Assembly (NCBI GenBank): GCA_029953675.1 | Contig: JAMWBK010000006.1 | Coordinates: forward strand, 1,550,001-1,614,000 | Direction: 5' to 3' | Length of the DNA: 64,000 nucleotides | Origin: Rhodosorus marinus | Taxonomy: Eukaryota; Rhodophyta; Stylonematophyceae; Stylonematales; Stylonemataceae | Shown here: positions 46,612-58,981 of the stretch, one piece after another | How positions within the stretch are numbered: position 1 is the first letter of the stretch | How the letters are laid out: every line of letters begins with the position of its first letter | Position numbers and translations under genes: made by a program | The notes under the pieces: model-generated | The model's input: the letters and a program-made list of their open reading frames with translations, nothing else | Told to the model about the DNA's origin: nothing | Databases searched by the model: none

Positions 46612-48087
46612 ATGGACGAAGGGAAGAATCCGTTAGTTTTCAGAGTGATGCGTTTAAGCGGGCAAGTGCCATCTAGAAGACCGCCGACGTCGCTGATCTG
46701 GGGACGGGCTGGTGGTGTGGAAGCGGGACTAGAGGAGAAATGGGAAGGAGAGGGTGTTAGATGCGGGGTTGGGACTTTTTCGACCCTGCCGTCTACGTTT
46801 GGGAATGTGTATGTTGGGGAACAGCTGCGGACTTGTGTAAATTTGTACAATAGAGGGGAGTTGGACGTTGTGTTGTCCAGGCTCAAGGTCGATCTGGAGC
46901 TTCCTGATGCGCAAGTTATCAACCTGTTCGAGTTGCCCCAGGAGAATGTGAATAATTACGTACTGGCCTCGGAAAACTGGCTTGAGAACGTGATCTCGGT
47001 GCGACTTGCTCACGCCGGTTTGCATGGCATAGTCTGCTACGCTGTTTTTTCGGACTATAGAGGAGAAAGCAAACCAGTGAAGCAGGTGTTTCGATTTACA
47101 TCCTTCTTTCCGGTAAAGGTAGGGCAAACCGTTGATCCCAGGCTCAGTTGTTTTCCTGGAGCTGGCTTTCCTGATCCAGCACATTTCAACAACCCTTTCG
47201 TTCAGGTGGCGCTGGGAAGATTGCCTCTCCCTGAGGAACCGCATTTAAGCCGCAATAAGTTCCTTCTGGATTTTAGATTGACGAGTTTAATGCCTTATTC
47301 GATGCACTTTCACTCAGCCGAGCTCTCTGCGGCGCCTGGGGTTGAAGCTGTGGATTTGAATCGAAACGAGAATGACAGCGCCGGTGACGAAACACCGGAT
47401 GTGTTCAGGTGAGCGGATTCTTCCGTCCTTCACTATCTCCAGTGAGTTTGATCTTTGGTCTGATGGTCAGTTCTTGTTCGGCTACGCCAGTGTAACTGAC
47501 GCCGGAACTTGTTCTGAAGACGTTGTGAGCTTCATGTTCCTGATTGACGTTAAGGACCCTTCTGTGGTTCGAACGGACAAAGGAAAGCTCAACTTGGGAA
47601 AGTTAGGCGTTTCCTGGACAGCCCAAGGTGGAGGAAAGGGACAACTCTCCAACATCGCAGCCGCTGTGGACGCCCCGAAGGCCAGGGATGAAGTTGAAGT
47701 ACGCATCTCAGCTGTTCCAACGAAAATCGAAGCTCACGTGCCCTTCGTCGCGATGTTTGAAGTCCGCAACAACACGCAGAATTCGATTCAACTCTATTTG
47801 CAGGTATCATGGAGATTTCTATGCTGAAACTCGTGCGAGAAAGATGACTGACATACTACTCCTTTCCGTTTTACGTGAAGGTCCGACGGGACAAAGTTGG
47901 TGACGTCGTGCCAGTCGGAGCCTCCGGAAGAGCATTAGGTCCGGTAGCCGGGCAATCGGCAACTACTATGTATTTCAGTCTACTAGCTTTATCTCCCGGG
48001 ACTCACCGTCTTTCGGGTGTTCGAGTTGTGGACATTGACTCTGGGAATACCTACTCTGCGGACGCTCCGCAAGTGGTTGCGGTGTGA
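46612..48087 (+). CDS. TRAPP complex subunit TRAPPC13 (DUF974)
   Basis: Three exons close in phase: 46612-47408, 47443-47803 and 47881-48087; 454 residues. The N-terminus LVFRVMRLSGQVPS matches the LALKVMRL start of the family. The block THLP/FGNVYVGEQLRTCVNLYN follows, then the middle QFLFGYAS, LGKLGVSWTAQGGGKGQLSN, EVEVRISAVPTKIEAHVPF and MFEVRNNT. The C-terminus SPGTHRLSGVRVVDIDSGN corresponds to the family's G-x-x-x-I-x-G-x-x-x-x-D ending. TRAPPC13 is an immunoglobulin-like peripheral subunit of TRAPP complexes that act as Rab exchange factors in ER-Golgi and autophagy traffic. The first intron is only 34 nt (47409-47442) and is required to keep the alignment. The leader 46320-46611 is G/T-rich. 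Confidence 0.88.
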
Positions 48088-48685
48088 TCAGCTAGCAGCC
48101 TTAATAAGCAGTTCTTCCATGTACAAAAAGTCTTCGTCGATTCACTCATCCAGCTTTTACCTACATGGTAATGGAGCATGGGCTCTGTTGTTCGGAGAAG
48201 TTGTAGATTTCCGTTTGCTAACCTTTAAAAGTTTGTAACTGTTGCCAGAGATATGAGTAAGATTAACAACGCCGGAACAAAACAAATAGCACATCGCGAG
48301 GTCCGCGACTAGTTAAGTTGCGAAGCGGGCACCAATTTCTGCACCTATCGCTCCGGGCTCCCTCGCTTCCTAACAGAGATCCAGTCTCACGCGCGGGACT
48401 ACCCAAACACTGGGTAGCACAGGCGGAGTCGACATTTGGCTCGACAATAACCCATCTCAACTCAAGCAGGTGACTCCAAAGACACTCTGCGCATGAGACG
48501 AAGACAGCGAAGTTCTCGGTAAAGGCTTCCCCCTGCCTTCCTGCCCTGTCCGAGCTCACAAGCGGATGCTGAAGTTTCCCGCGACAAAAATGAGGTCATA
48601 CTCGGCTCGAGTCGGTCGAGAGCAAACAAGGTATGGAAATCCGTTCTATCACAAGAGAAGAAGGCCCTTCCAGCTTGCCACCGTT
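48088..48685. other. intergenic region between convergent genes
   Basis: About 600 bases between the stops of TRAPPC13 and the Bfr1-like gene. Open frames exist (48263-48559) but no supported feature. Confidence 0.4.
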
Positions 48686-50744
48686 CTAAGCCACGTCAGT
48701 CTCCGCAATCGTCAGTCCCGTAGTAGCCGCGCTGATATCCTCATTTAGGTTATCGTCGCCTACTCCCTCAGTGATCATAGTGCTATCACCAGCGACGGCG
48801 ATTTCCTCCATCTTGCTCGTGCCGCCTAGGTCTTTCGGAAAGTCAGTTGGTGGAGCAACTGCATTTCCAGCGATGATGTCCTTGAAAGAGGGTCTGTTCA
48901 GGTCCATTGCCAAGGGGGCGTCAGCAGACTTCATTTCCCCTTCAGGAAAATCGCCGTCAACAACTACCTGCGACTTGCGCGCAATAGGTGGTTTCTTCGC
49001 TCCAGATTTTTCAGCAGTATCCTAAATCCAACGAATGAAATACCAACAATTAGACCACAAACCGAACTGAGTAGTGTTCACCGGCGACTTTGTCGGGGGG
49101 ACTCTCACCTTTTTCTCTTCACTTTCTGCCGGAGGAAGTGCTGTTCTGTAGTATTCCTGTTTCTCTTTGACCGCCTGAAAAGTGCTTGGGACCTCGCCCC
49201 TGGTAGACGGGGCCTTAATCCCTAGCTTCCCGAACGCCGTGTAGGCCTCCATTGAATGCTTGGGAATCTTCTTATCTGCGTCCGAAGCAGACCTTGAACC
49301 CTTCCCGCGCTTGCCCTTCTTACCCTTGCTCAGTGCTGCGTAACCATCGTCCGCCTCAACCAGTCCAGCGCTCTTACCGATCGCTTCCGCCCCGCTGTTA
49401 TCACTGATTTCTCTGGCCACAGGCTTTTCCGGAGTCTCAGTCTCCGCAGAGGTTTCCGCAGTCTCCTTCTCGTCTTCAATAATCAATGACGGGTCTAAGG
49501 CCTGCAGATACAGCAAGAGAGACCGACACATCGCCTTTTGTCCCTCATACGGATCTGTAGGCTCCAGCTCAGCGAGCTCCGCCTCGTACTTCAACCGTTC
49601 CCCTTCCTTCCTAGCTTTGAAAGCTTCAAGCTTCTGCTGCTTCTTGTATCTTTCGAACTCGAAGTACTTCTCCTCAGTCTCCTTGTATTCCTTGAACCGC
49701 CTATCATGGTCAGCAATAATACGATCAATCTCGTCCTTTGCGTCCTTCTTCTTTTGCTTCTCCGTTTCATAATCTACGTGTTGGATCTAGTCGAGAAGAT
49801 TCACGGGCTACCGCTATCAGCAAAAGTAAGATAGTGCGAAGCTCGCTATCGTGCGTTCCAGAACAATTAAAAATGTCTAAGCTTCTTACCGGCGTCCTGA
49901 GCTCGTCGAAAACGGACTTTTGAGCTTCCTTGATCTGCTCGATAGCTTTCTTCTGTGCATCATACTTGGCTTGGATGGCGTTGATTTCGGCGTCTAGAGC
50001 TTTTCGCTGCTTCTCAAGTTCTTCTCTCTCTTTCTTCCTATCCTCCTTGGAAGCTTTGAACTCTTCCCTTTGCTGCTCGATCTTGCCCATTATCTCCAAA
50101 CCACTGTGCTTCAGATAATTAATCTCCCCTGTAATTGACTTCTCTTCCTTCGTCGTCAGAGATTCGGTTATGTGAATGTATTCAAGCTCCTTAATTCGCT
50201 TCTCCACATCTGCTACGGTCGTGCAATATTTCAGAGCACGCGGTAAATCCTTCAAACTATTCTTACTAGTTCCATCGTAGTCCTGTTGCTTCAGAGCTCG
50301 GATCTGGTCAACAATCGCCTTCTTGGCCTCGATCTTTTCACGCATGAGATGATAATACTCATCCTTTGCCTTACTCAGACCCTCGACCTCCAGCCTGGCA
50401 TCTCTCTTCGCCATCTTGATCTTGTCACTACCATCCCTGAGCTTTGACAGGTTTTCACTCGCTTGATTTCGTATCTCCTTTTGTACATTTATAAGCTCAT
50501 CCCGTTCCTCCCTCGAGGGCCTTGGAATCCTCTTTACCGGCTTAGGCGGTTCTTTGACCGTCTCCACTACCTTGTCCTCAACCTTGTCCTCAACCTTGTC
50601 CTCAACCTTGTCCTCAACCTTGTCCTCAACCTTCTCCTCGACTTTTTCCTCCACTTCCGCTCCCTCCTCTTTGCTCACTTCCTCAACCATTTCCAGTCCG
50701 TTCTCTGTAAGCTGCACGCTCACCTCTTCGGCTTCCTCCGCCAT
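48686..50744 (-). CDS. Bfr1-like coiled-coil RNA-associated protein
   Basis: Three exons close in phase 0: 50744-49890, 49786-49109 and 49021-48686; 622 residues from the first ATG (MAEEAEEVSVQ...). Early acidic tract with KVED repeats, then RPSREERDELINVQKEIRNQ and a long coiled coil (about 90-370) typical of the Bfr1/nuclear-segregation family. The conserved C-terminal element KIPKHSMEAYTAFGKLGIKAPST and a following coil-WY-like QEYYRTAL are present. Yeast Bfr1 associates with polysomes and mRNPs at the ER and genetically with secretion and ploidy control. Upstream, 50770-51130 is C/A-rich, matching a minus-strand start. The last exon (112 codons) is acidic and less conserved. Confidence 0.8.
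50569..50640. repeat. 12-bp coding tandem repeat
   Basis: ACCTTGTCCTCA repeats five times from 50569 to 50628, plus a diverged sixth copy. It is in frame within the Bfr1-like gene and encodes KVED/KVEE repeats on the minus strand. The 12-base unit keeps the frame, so copy-number change would only lengthen or shorten the acidic-basic segment. Confidence 0.9.
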
Positions 50745-50769
50745 GTCCAAGACTCTCTCTCCGAACACG

Positions 50770-52610
50770 AGCTTCCCAAAGCAACTGTTTTTAGATCTTG
50801 ATCAAGACTGCTCCAACTCACGACATACACAGCGCATCAAAACTTAGGAGGAAAAACTTGCAAGCGCTGCAAAAAAAACAAAAACAAAAAAGATCTTCCT
50901 CTCCTCCAAAGACTCCTCCTTCACACACCCACATGCAACCCCCAACCCACAGCACAGCTAGACCATTACCTGTCCCGTCTCACTCTTACGCACCCTGACA
51001 GCCCTTATCTTTGCAACCCGTCTCTCACGCCCAAACAAGAAATATCCAAATCCGCTATGCTTGTCACCCCCTACCCCGCAAAACCCCCTGCACCCCCCTT
51101 TTGCAGTAGGTTACCCCCTTGCTCTTCTTGAGTTCCAGTACCCAGCGCTCCCAAAAACATCATAATCTTATTCATAAGAGGATATTTTGGACTGTCGTAT
51201 TCTCGATTTACCAGGGGTATGGATTAACTTTAAGTTATGTCTACGCAATCGGTTCCCACCCCCCTCTTATTTTTTTGTTTTCCTATTCGACGTAAAACTC
51301 CGAAAAGAGAAATTAATCAGAACGCCTGCACTGTACTAAAAAATTGTTAATCTTGGCAATCCGGGGGGGGTTTGACACGCAGTCTTAACCGGGTTTCGGG
51401 TGGAGGATAGAAAATTGGTAGAATTTTCAAGTCGATGAGAGGCGATGACATGTAGCTTTTAGGATACGAAGTATCTTGTTTTGGAAAATTAGACCTTTTT
51501 ATGAGAATATCCTTTCTTGAGCGTCAAAGTAGCCCTGGTGGCAGAAACGCCAAAAAGAAACCGCCTGACTGAGAAAGAAACTAAGAAGTGATCACCTTCG
51601 CCGCCCCACCCCCACCCCCCTGGTCTTTCCACTCTCAAAATGCTCTTCCCGACTAGAACCCCCTTAGATCAGTATTCTATATATATATATACTTTTCTAG
51701 AAACCGTTGCGTGTGCCTCGCTTTGCACCATTCCCTATCAAATGCATTCGTATTGAGGGGGTGGTTCAGTGGATGGTTTCAATTTACTCATCCTGCAAGG
51801 CGTCGGACAAAAACGGGCTAAGAAGGAGAAAGACGTATCCACGCAGCAGCCTGTTTTTGAGCACCAAAAATATAACTGAAAGACCCAAAATTTGGCGTAC
51901 TGACGGTGTCTGCTGCTAGTGCATATCGTATTTACGTTTTAGAGCTTTCGTCTCCTACGACGATCCCTTAATATTCTGGAAAATAAAAAAACACTTTCCA
52001 TTTCCATATCCGAAATTGGGAGAGAAATCGGTTTGGATAATGGATATTGTTTTTTTTGAAGTATTCTTTGCCGACACGACCAGATGTGCTGAAAAAGGGC
52101 TCTACCTTCTAACAAGGGCTAGAAGGGTTCAACCTGAATCCAATCCCAACTCTAGCAAGGACCCAGTGCGAACAAAAACAAAAAACTAAAACTACTAAAA
52201 GGAACAAAAATTCTTGTTTTCCGATTCTTTCAGTATTTGCGTACCCCGCCCGTATTTTTCTATCCGATTATTGGCATCCATTGTAACCCCTCGCTGCGCT
52301 CGTCAGAAACTCTGTGGCACGTTTTTGTTTTGGGACGTTGTAGCGACTATTAGGGAACGGGCTTGATTCGCGTTTACTGAGATTTTTTGGGAAGGCCCCC
52401 ACTCTACGGATTGGGAAATTTCATTGTCCGTGATAGTCACCCCTCTGTCCTTAAGATCAACTCTTTTGTTGGGACTCCTGCAGTAGCCTCGCACTCACTC
52501 TTCTTTAGCAGGCATCTGATTCAAAATGGTCTCGAGTATGTTCTGGAGGGCTTTTTAAACTTGAAATTATGCTCAGATTGAAAAGCTTGCCTGATTAGAG
52601 TGGGATCAAA
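50770..52610. other. intergenic region
   Basis: C/A-rich to about 51130, then A/T-rich with a G run (51363), a C-rich stretch (51603-51620) and a TA tract (51680-51692). Frames at 51707-51919 and 52303-52581 are unconvincing. Confidence 0.45.
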
Positions 52611-53468
52611 ATGTCAACCCTCGCCCTAGAGCAAATGCGGAGCGATCTACTGCCGCGAATCGTCGTTGTATTGCCCTTATTGCTGTTACTGCTGTTGCCG
52701 AGATATCTTCTCCGAGGTTGGAGAACAAGACCTTCACGAGCTTTCAAGCTCGTGCATGAGATAGCATATGTTTTTGCGCCTACTGCCCACGATGTGACTC
52801 TAGTAGTACAAGACGAGCAGGCTTTGAAGATGCTAGTCCAGCGAACAAAAAATCTTCGTGAGTTTGACTTTTTCCGAGCTAGATTAAGAGGAGACCACTC
52901 CTTATATACTTAGGGGTCCTATGGATGTCTTAGCTTAAGCAGATTAGTTTTTGCGTATATTGGTATTGCCAAAGGTATATGCCCATGGCATCCCACCATC
53001 CCGTGGCACGTCTTTGCGTCTTACGCTTGAACTGGCAAAATCAATGGGGACACCAAACCTCCACGTGAAATGCCGCATGGTCGTTTGCCAAAGGTATATG
53101 CCCATGGCATCCCACTATCCAGTGGCACGTCTTTGCGTCTTACCCTTGAACTGGCCAAATCAATGGGGACACAAACCCTCGAAGTGAAGTGCCGCATGTA
53201 CTCTAGGTTTGGCGGTCCCTCCACATCCGCGGAGGTTGAATCTCCCGTGGGAATCCAACTTCGACGGTACTGGGCTGCGTCATCGGCAAACGACAGAACA
53301 CGACATGAAGGCCTTATGTGCCTGATGTTTTGCAAGATGGAGTTCAACCAAGTGTGGAATCTCCAGCATCGATTTGGGTTCGAATGTATATTCTGCTGTA
53401 CCTCAAAAAGGCGAATATGGCCGGTGGATCAGACCGATTTTGTTCCCCATTTTACTGATGCAGAATGA
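52611..53468 (+). CDS. unrecognised membrane-anchored protein, probably two exons
   Basis: ATG at 52611 opens a frame with an N-terminal anchor (IVVVLPLLLLLLLPRYLL) followed by an Arg-rich stretch and FKLVHEIAYVFAPTAHDVTL. A strong donor (GTGAGT) lies at 52858. Downstream the frame LPKVYAHGIPLSSGTSLRLT...EVKCRMYSRFGGPST continues to a stop at 53468 and looks coding. Its first 40 residues are present twice because of the 119-bp duplication at 52967-53204. Which copy is spliced, and the phase, are not fixed. No family recognised. Confidence 0.35.
52967..53204. repeat. 119-bp tandem duplication, two copies
   Basis: Copy 1 from 52967 and copy 2 from 53086, both beginning TGCCAAAGGTATATGCCCAT, with few substitutions. 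The translation of one frame, VYAHGIP...GTSLRLTLELAKSMGT, is retained in both copies, so this looks like a partial exon duplication. Confidence 0.88.
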
Positions 53469-53694
53469 TATAGCTTTCCATTTTCACCTCGGCATCGTTT
53501 GAATAAGACATAGATGAATGCACGTAACCCTGCCGTCTGTACAAGCTCACACACAGCTTCCAGCAGGATTCACAAGATGAACCCCAAAACCCTCTACAAT
53601 ATACCTCGCTTAGTAAAAATGACAAAAAACACACAAAAAAAAGAGGTAGCCCTCATAATTGACATTGGTTGGGGTCCTCAAAATCTCATCTCTA
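53469..53694. other. short intergenic region
   Basis: Spacer 3' of both flanking genes; nothing supported. Confidence 0.4.
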
Positions 53695-56600
53695 CTAACT
53701 GAGCACACCATTATTCGGTTGCCGACGCGGAACAGAATTCTGTCTGGGCCAACCGGGCTCCAGTCTCGCGATGATATGCTTTCCATAGGAGTATTTTTTG
53801 ATTGCGGATACCTGTTCACGTAGAATTTCCACCACTTTCTGCCTTTGGGCTGGCTCAGCAATATCCAGGATACGTTGAACAACATAATTCCCGTATTGAT
53901 CACGGACCAAAAGGCTCAAAGGGCTCGCCATCGGGGGTCCATCCCCATTGATGAATAAGTCAATAAGTTCCTTCCGCTGCTCAGGTGACCCGTGCTGCAA
54001 GCATCTTTCGACGACATTGGAGGCAAACTTGTGATTTGACAGCCCGAAAATGTCGTTTCGGGCTATATCAACAATCACCATCCTTTCCTCCTCCGTGCCG
54101 TGCTCAACAACATGCTGAATAACGTAGTTTCCATACTGATCGTTAATCAACTGTCGGACACTTATCATAATCTTTCGCATTATCGGTTCTTTTTGCTCGT
54201 TGGATCCATACTCTAGAATCCTTTGCACGACCCTGCAACCATATGAGTGCTCCGCCAATACGACCTATGGAAGCACCGCAGAAAGAAACGCGGGAATAAG
54301 TACCACTAGCACATCACAAGCGTTTCAAACCCGATCGCAAAAACAAATCCGCGGCAGCAATCGAGCCTGGTACGCAATGAGACATTTTGAGGGACTAGCC
54401 TTGGACATACCGCCTGTTCAACCACCTCTTCGACAATAAACTGCACATTCTCCGGCTCTACAAGCTCAACACACTTTTGGATCACATGATTACCGTTTTG
54501 ATCATGGATACATTTCAGGACATGTCCATCCAGCTCGCGGATGAGTTCCGCCCGCGCTGCACTTGCTACGACCTCCAGCGCCTTCTGCACAACTCTACAC
54601 CCGTACATATGCAAAGACAAAGTCAACATTCTCGTCCTCAGTTCCGCTGCAATGCTATCCACTGCGGAAGGTCTGCCATATTCCAACAATTTCTGCACAA
54701 CGTAGTTGCCAAAGACGTCCATCATCAGCCTCTGGAGTTCCTCCAACGCCTCACTGAGAACGGTTTGGACCTCCTCCCCCGACGATGTCTCCAGTTTCTG
54801 CTGTATAAAGCGACTACCATGCTGATCAGTCGCAAACTCAACTACATGGCCCTTAAGCTCCGCCAGCTGCCATTCCCTCGCAACCGGAAGAGACATGTGA
54901 GGAAGTACACCAGCACCGGCATCTGCCCCAGTTGGTCGGACCGAAAAGGAAGTCGCACGAAACTGTTCCAAGAGTGGCGAACGACTGTGCCCAGAATCCG
55001 CGACACCGATTGTCCCCGCCTGACCTTGCTTCTTGTCCCCATAGCCCGCAACATCATCGTAACGTCGATATCTCCCCCGATTCGCTCGTCGATTCATCTT
55101 TCCAGGCGACGACGGCCCCTGATCTCCATACTTCTTCCTGTTCAGATCGTACGCTGATCCCGTTGGAGGGGACCCCCTTCTGTCCGCGGTACCAATGACC
55201 CCAACCTCGCGGTTATTTGCTTCCCAAGCGTTTGCCGGCTTGCCTATCCCAGCCCCTCCTTGATAAGCCGCTCCAAGATTGGCATTGCCACCTCGGTTTG
55301 CAGCCACATTCATAGCTGCCATTTGTGCAACCTGGGCAGCATACAACTGCTGTGCATTGACGAAAGCCGCCATCTGCATCTGTAGATTCATATCTTTCAA
55401 CTTCTCGCTAGAAGCACCCTCGCCAAGTGCACTCGCATTCGGGAAGAACATTTGTCCAGGGTTGTTTGGATTCATCATCGGAAACTGCACGCCAGCGCCG
55501 GGTCCAAGCCCTGGATTGTTACCCCCATTTGACTGAAAGCTTCCGGAGGGAACACCGGGTGGAACTCCTGCCATGCCCCCAAAAGCAAAGTTGTTACCAA
55601 GAAGCGCCCCACTCGTTGGATACTCTACATCCACAGGTAACGCTGCTGAGTGCGCTGCCTGCATCAGTCCGCGCTCATCAGCTTCTGCTAGCCCATGCGG
55701 ACCACCCTGCTGATATTGCTGGCCGATGTGCTGTTGTAAAGCCTGAGCCGCGAACTGCTGGGCTTCTCTCTGCTTGGAGAGGTTCTGCTGATGCTGCTCC
55801 AGTCGCGGCGACTGCGGGTGCGCTTGCACCTGGTGCTGCACAGATGTACCCGAGGGGCTTCCCATTTGCTGTTGTGAGATGATTGCCGCCTGAAGGGAAG
55901 GATTACCAGTGGCGTGTTGCTGCTGTCCTTGTGGCTGAAGCAGAGGTGAACCTTGCTGCGATCCAGGTCCATGTCCAACAGGCTGCTGCGACAACATTGC
56001 GCTCTGCAGCGGGGTTGTGGTTCTGCTGCCGGAAAGTAGAGGTGAACCAGGAGCAGAAATCAGCTGGACTGGCTGTCGGTTCCTAGCTGACGATAGTGGA
56101 GTAGGGGCCAAAATCGACGCCGAGCTCTTCGGCATCGGACCCCATATTCCTGATTTAGAATCACCATCATCGTTTGGTACTTCAAAAGATGGCAGATGCG
56201 AGGTTGATTTAGCCCCCTGGGGGCGGAACTGTGCCAAGCTTGGTGGAGACGGAGGCATATCTTCCAGCACTTCTAGACTCGCCTTCGACCACGGGGAAAT
56301 AGTAGATCCAGCCCCAACATCCCTTAGTTCAGATATTGGAGGTGGGCCCCTGTCGCCTACTGCGCCAGGCGCGACCCCGCTGGGCTTCGCCTGCACAACT
56401 GGCGCCTGACCGATAATAGAGTCTTCTGTCGCCCTCTTCGTTACCATAAGGTAACTGGGTTGGTTGAGGTTTCTCTGCGCGTCTGTGGCAGCGCGCTGCT
56501 GAGCATTATTGGCTTTCCCATAGAAGCTGTCGAAAAAATTGTCTCCCTCTGCAGTACGCGCGACGTCATCATTCTCGAATGCATCCTCAAGCAAAGACTC

Positions 56601-56849
56601 TACTTCCTTGTGGTTTGGATCATTCGGGGCTGCGTCCCCAAGAAAATCATGCAGTGGTGGGGGCGCTGAGGAAGATCGAGTAAGCAGTCCCGCTTCGTCA
56701 AGATTTCCTCCTTTTCTGAGGAGAAAATTCGCTGCGACACTGTTAGGTATACCGGAAGCTAGATTGGAGCCCTCAGTTGTACTTTCAATCACACCCATAG
56801 CCTCCATCTCCCTGCTAATATCATCAACAGACCTGTCACCTGCCATCAT
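53695..56849 (-). CDS. Pumilio/PUF RNA-binding protein
   Basis: Two exons close in phase 0: 56849-54411 and 54264-53695; 1002 residues from MMAGDRSVDDISRE. About 640 residues of low-complexity N-terminus (Gln/Gly/Pro/Ala-rich) precede the Pumilio homology domain, which has eight repeats: GSRFIQQ, GNYVVQK, GCRVVQK, GNHVIQK, GCRVVQR, GNYVIQH, ASNVVER, GNYVVQR. The SN..E pair in repeat 7 reads guanine, and the N-Y/H..Q and C-R..Q repeats read uracil and adenine. The predicted target is therefore the canonical UGUANAUA element. PUF proteins bind 3'UTRs and repress or localise mRNAs. The N-terminus has an LLEDAFENDD acidic motif. The single intron falls between repeats 4 and 5. Upstream to about 57480 the + strand is C/A-rich, fitting the start. 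Confidence 0.95.
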
Positions 56850-58981
56850 GGCTCCCCCTCTAGCCCCTGAGGCTCCACAGCTTCCTCTTCCCACTCAACA
56901 GCCCCTACACGAGAGCCACTTCGACTTCAAAGCCAAATAGCATTTGTCCCATAGCCCCTCATGCCTCCCTGAAGCCTCCACGATCCATTCCCTCCTCGAA
57001 CCCAACCTTTTCAAACATCCTTCGTCAACAAGCGATGCTTTTGTAACTCCGCCATGCTTTGGGATGATACGGTGCAATAGCCACCTTCCCTGGCATCCTA
57101 GGAACCACCAAAACGACGAAACGAAAAAAAAAAAGTTGCCAAAACTACGTACGAAGAGGTACCTCTACATCCCACCCTCTTCCCCTCCCCCCCGACCCCA
57201 AAAACCAGTTCCCTCTCTTCTCTCTTCCGGAAAAAACCCGGGCAATTTTTCCTTTTCGGTTTTGTTCTCGTAAAAAGAGTCACACATCTTGACACCTGAC
57301 CTTTCCTTTTCACCTCCCCTTCAAAAAATAACAAAAAAGCCTTTCCCAAAATCGAAATACATCCACAAAAATCCCGAAAACTTTATAAAACAATCAAAAA
57401 CACCAATCGACTTTACTGTTAAATGGACAAATCCAGCCAAACCCCCCCCCCCCCTCCGGGTCTCTTCAAATTGAAAATGTCGCACTATTCTCTCTGGCTT
57501 GGAAATATTTTAGTCGTTTTTAAAAAAAATAGGAAGTCTTCAAAAAGCACTAGAAGGTCCCCCCCCCTCCCCTCTAGCAAATTTAAGTAGATTAAAATTT
57601 TTTTTAGTACTTGTGATACAGGAATGACGAAATCGCAATCCACTACCCCCACCCGCACATCGGGAAGACAAACGCTATTTTTTTATTTGGCCTAAATTAG
57701 CCCTTTCCCTCTCATATATATATATATATAAAGAACGAGAGGGGGGGGGGGTTCAGGCTCGTTGCCTGAAGCGTTTTCTCGTGCCGAGCTCACGGAATCA
57801 TTGAAATCCGAAAAACTTATGAACAGTTCTTGATCAATCATCTCAAAGCTTTGCGAATGCATTGTACCCCCCTTAATACCTTCTGACCATAAACCAACAG
57901 GGTTTTAGCTTGTCGCATGATGACTGATTCAATCAAGAAAATTGTTTCTACTTTTTGGGGGGGGGTCCATGTTGCATTCGGAGCAGTCTACGATTGAAAA
58001 CGAGGAGAATTAGAAGGGGTCTTAGTGTAGGGTATGAAGATATTTATCCACATAAATAGTAAATAAAAGGTGATTAAGTGAAAAAGCGCGAGCGGAGGAG
58101 GGGTTGAATGGTTTTGGTGAGGGGTTCTTATCATCGGGATGCGATCGATCGCCTCAAGCAAGACGTATATGAATCTGTAGAATCGATCGGATCGAGAATA
58201 TGAATGCAGGTGTTAGGTCACCGAAATGTTCATCGATGTACGAGAAGTTGCCTGACTATTCACTTGGATGAGTGTGAAGCGCAGCAGATGATTCCGTAGT
58301 CGAAGGTCGCATTGCGATCAGGCTATGGGAAAGTGATCATAGGACAGTACCAGCACCCAGACTCGGATTGTACCCCCCTCCAGATCCGGGCTCCAGTTCA
58401 AATACCCCGGAAGAAATAGCATGTCCGTATTCCATTGTGGGAAAACAAATTTACAGCTCAAGGGGAAGCAAGCCTGTCCCTCTCACGGGAATGGAACACG
58501 CCGGAGGTGCTCGGCTGCGAAACCCGGAGAACTCGATCACGTAGGGAACACTGCTTGCATCGTTTTGCACTACCAGAAGAGTTGATTGCTCCCTACACGA
58601 GTCTGCCTCCGCCCAAAAGGCTGTAGTTCAACCTGCCAGCACAAAACGTCAACTCTGAACTCGCCAAAAAAATACCTTTGGAAGGATCCCAGCGAGGATG
58701 AGGTGGTCTATTCGCTAAGCTGAGTAGAAGCACTTCTGCGCAAGAGCTCAGGGGAACGAGCTCACCGCCTCTCCACGGGAAACATAGCAACACGGTGCTT
58801 GGCAAGTCCCAAAACGTATTCAACAGAAGGCCTCATATGGCCCGGTTTAAAGTTCAATCATTATTGAACGTCCCATTATCAGCAAAGATCATTTCTCCAC
58901 TCTCTATGTACGATGAAAATTTTTCCATGCTCTTTTTTTGAAACTAATTCCGCTCACTCGGACACCTAACCCTAAGCAGAC
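56850..58981. other. intergenic region
   Basis: 56850-57480 is C/A-rich (PUF leader side) and includes a C run at 57440-57454. TA tracts and G runs (57711-57752, 57955-57965) follow. 57960-58160 is G/T-rich, suggesting a plus-strand start after about 58200, but no exon chain was established (a short ATG frame begins at 58201). Confidence 0.4.

Noticed and set aside
54477-56409. Plus-strand frames up to 226 codons
   Set aside because: Shadows of the Pumilio coding exon, which is certain.
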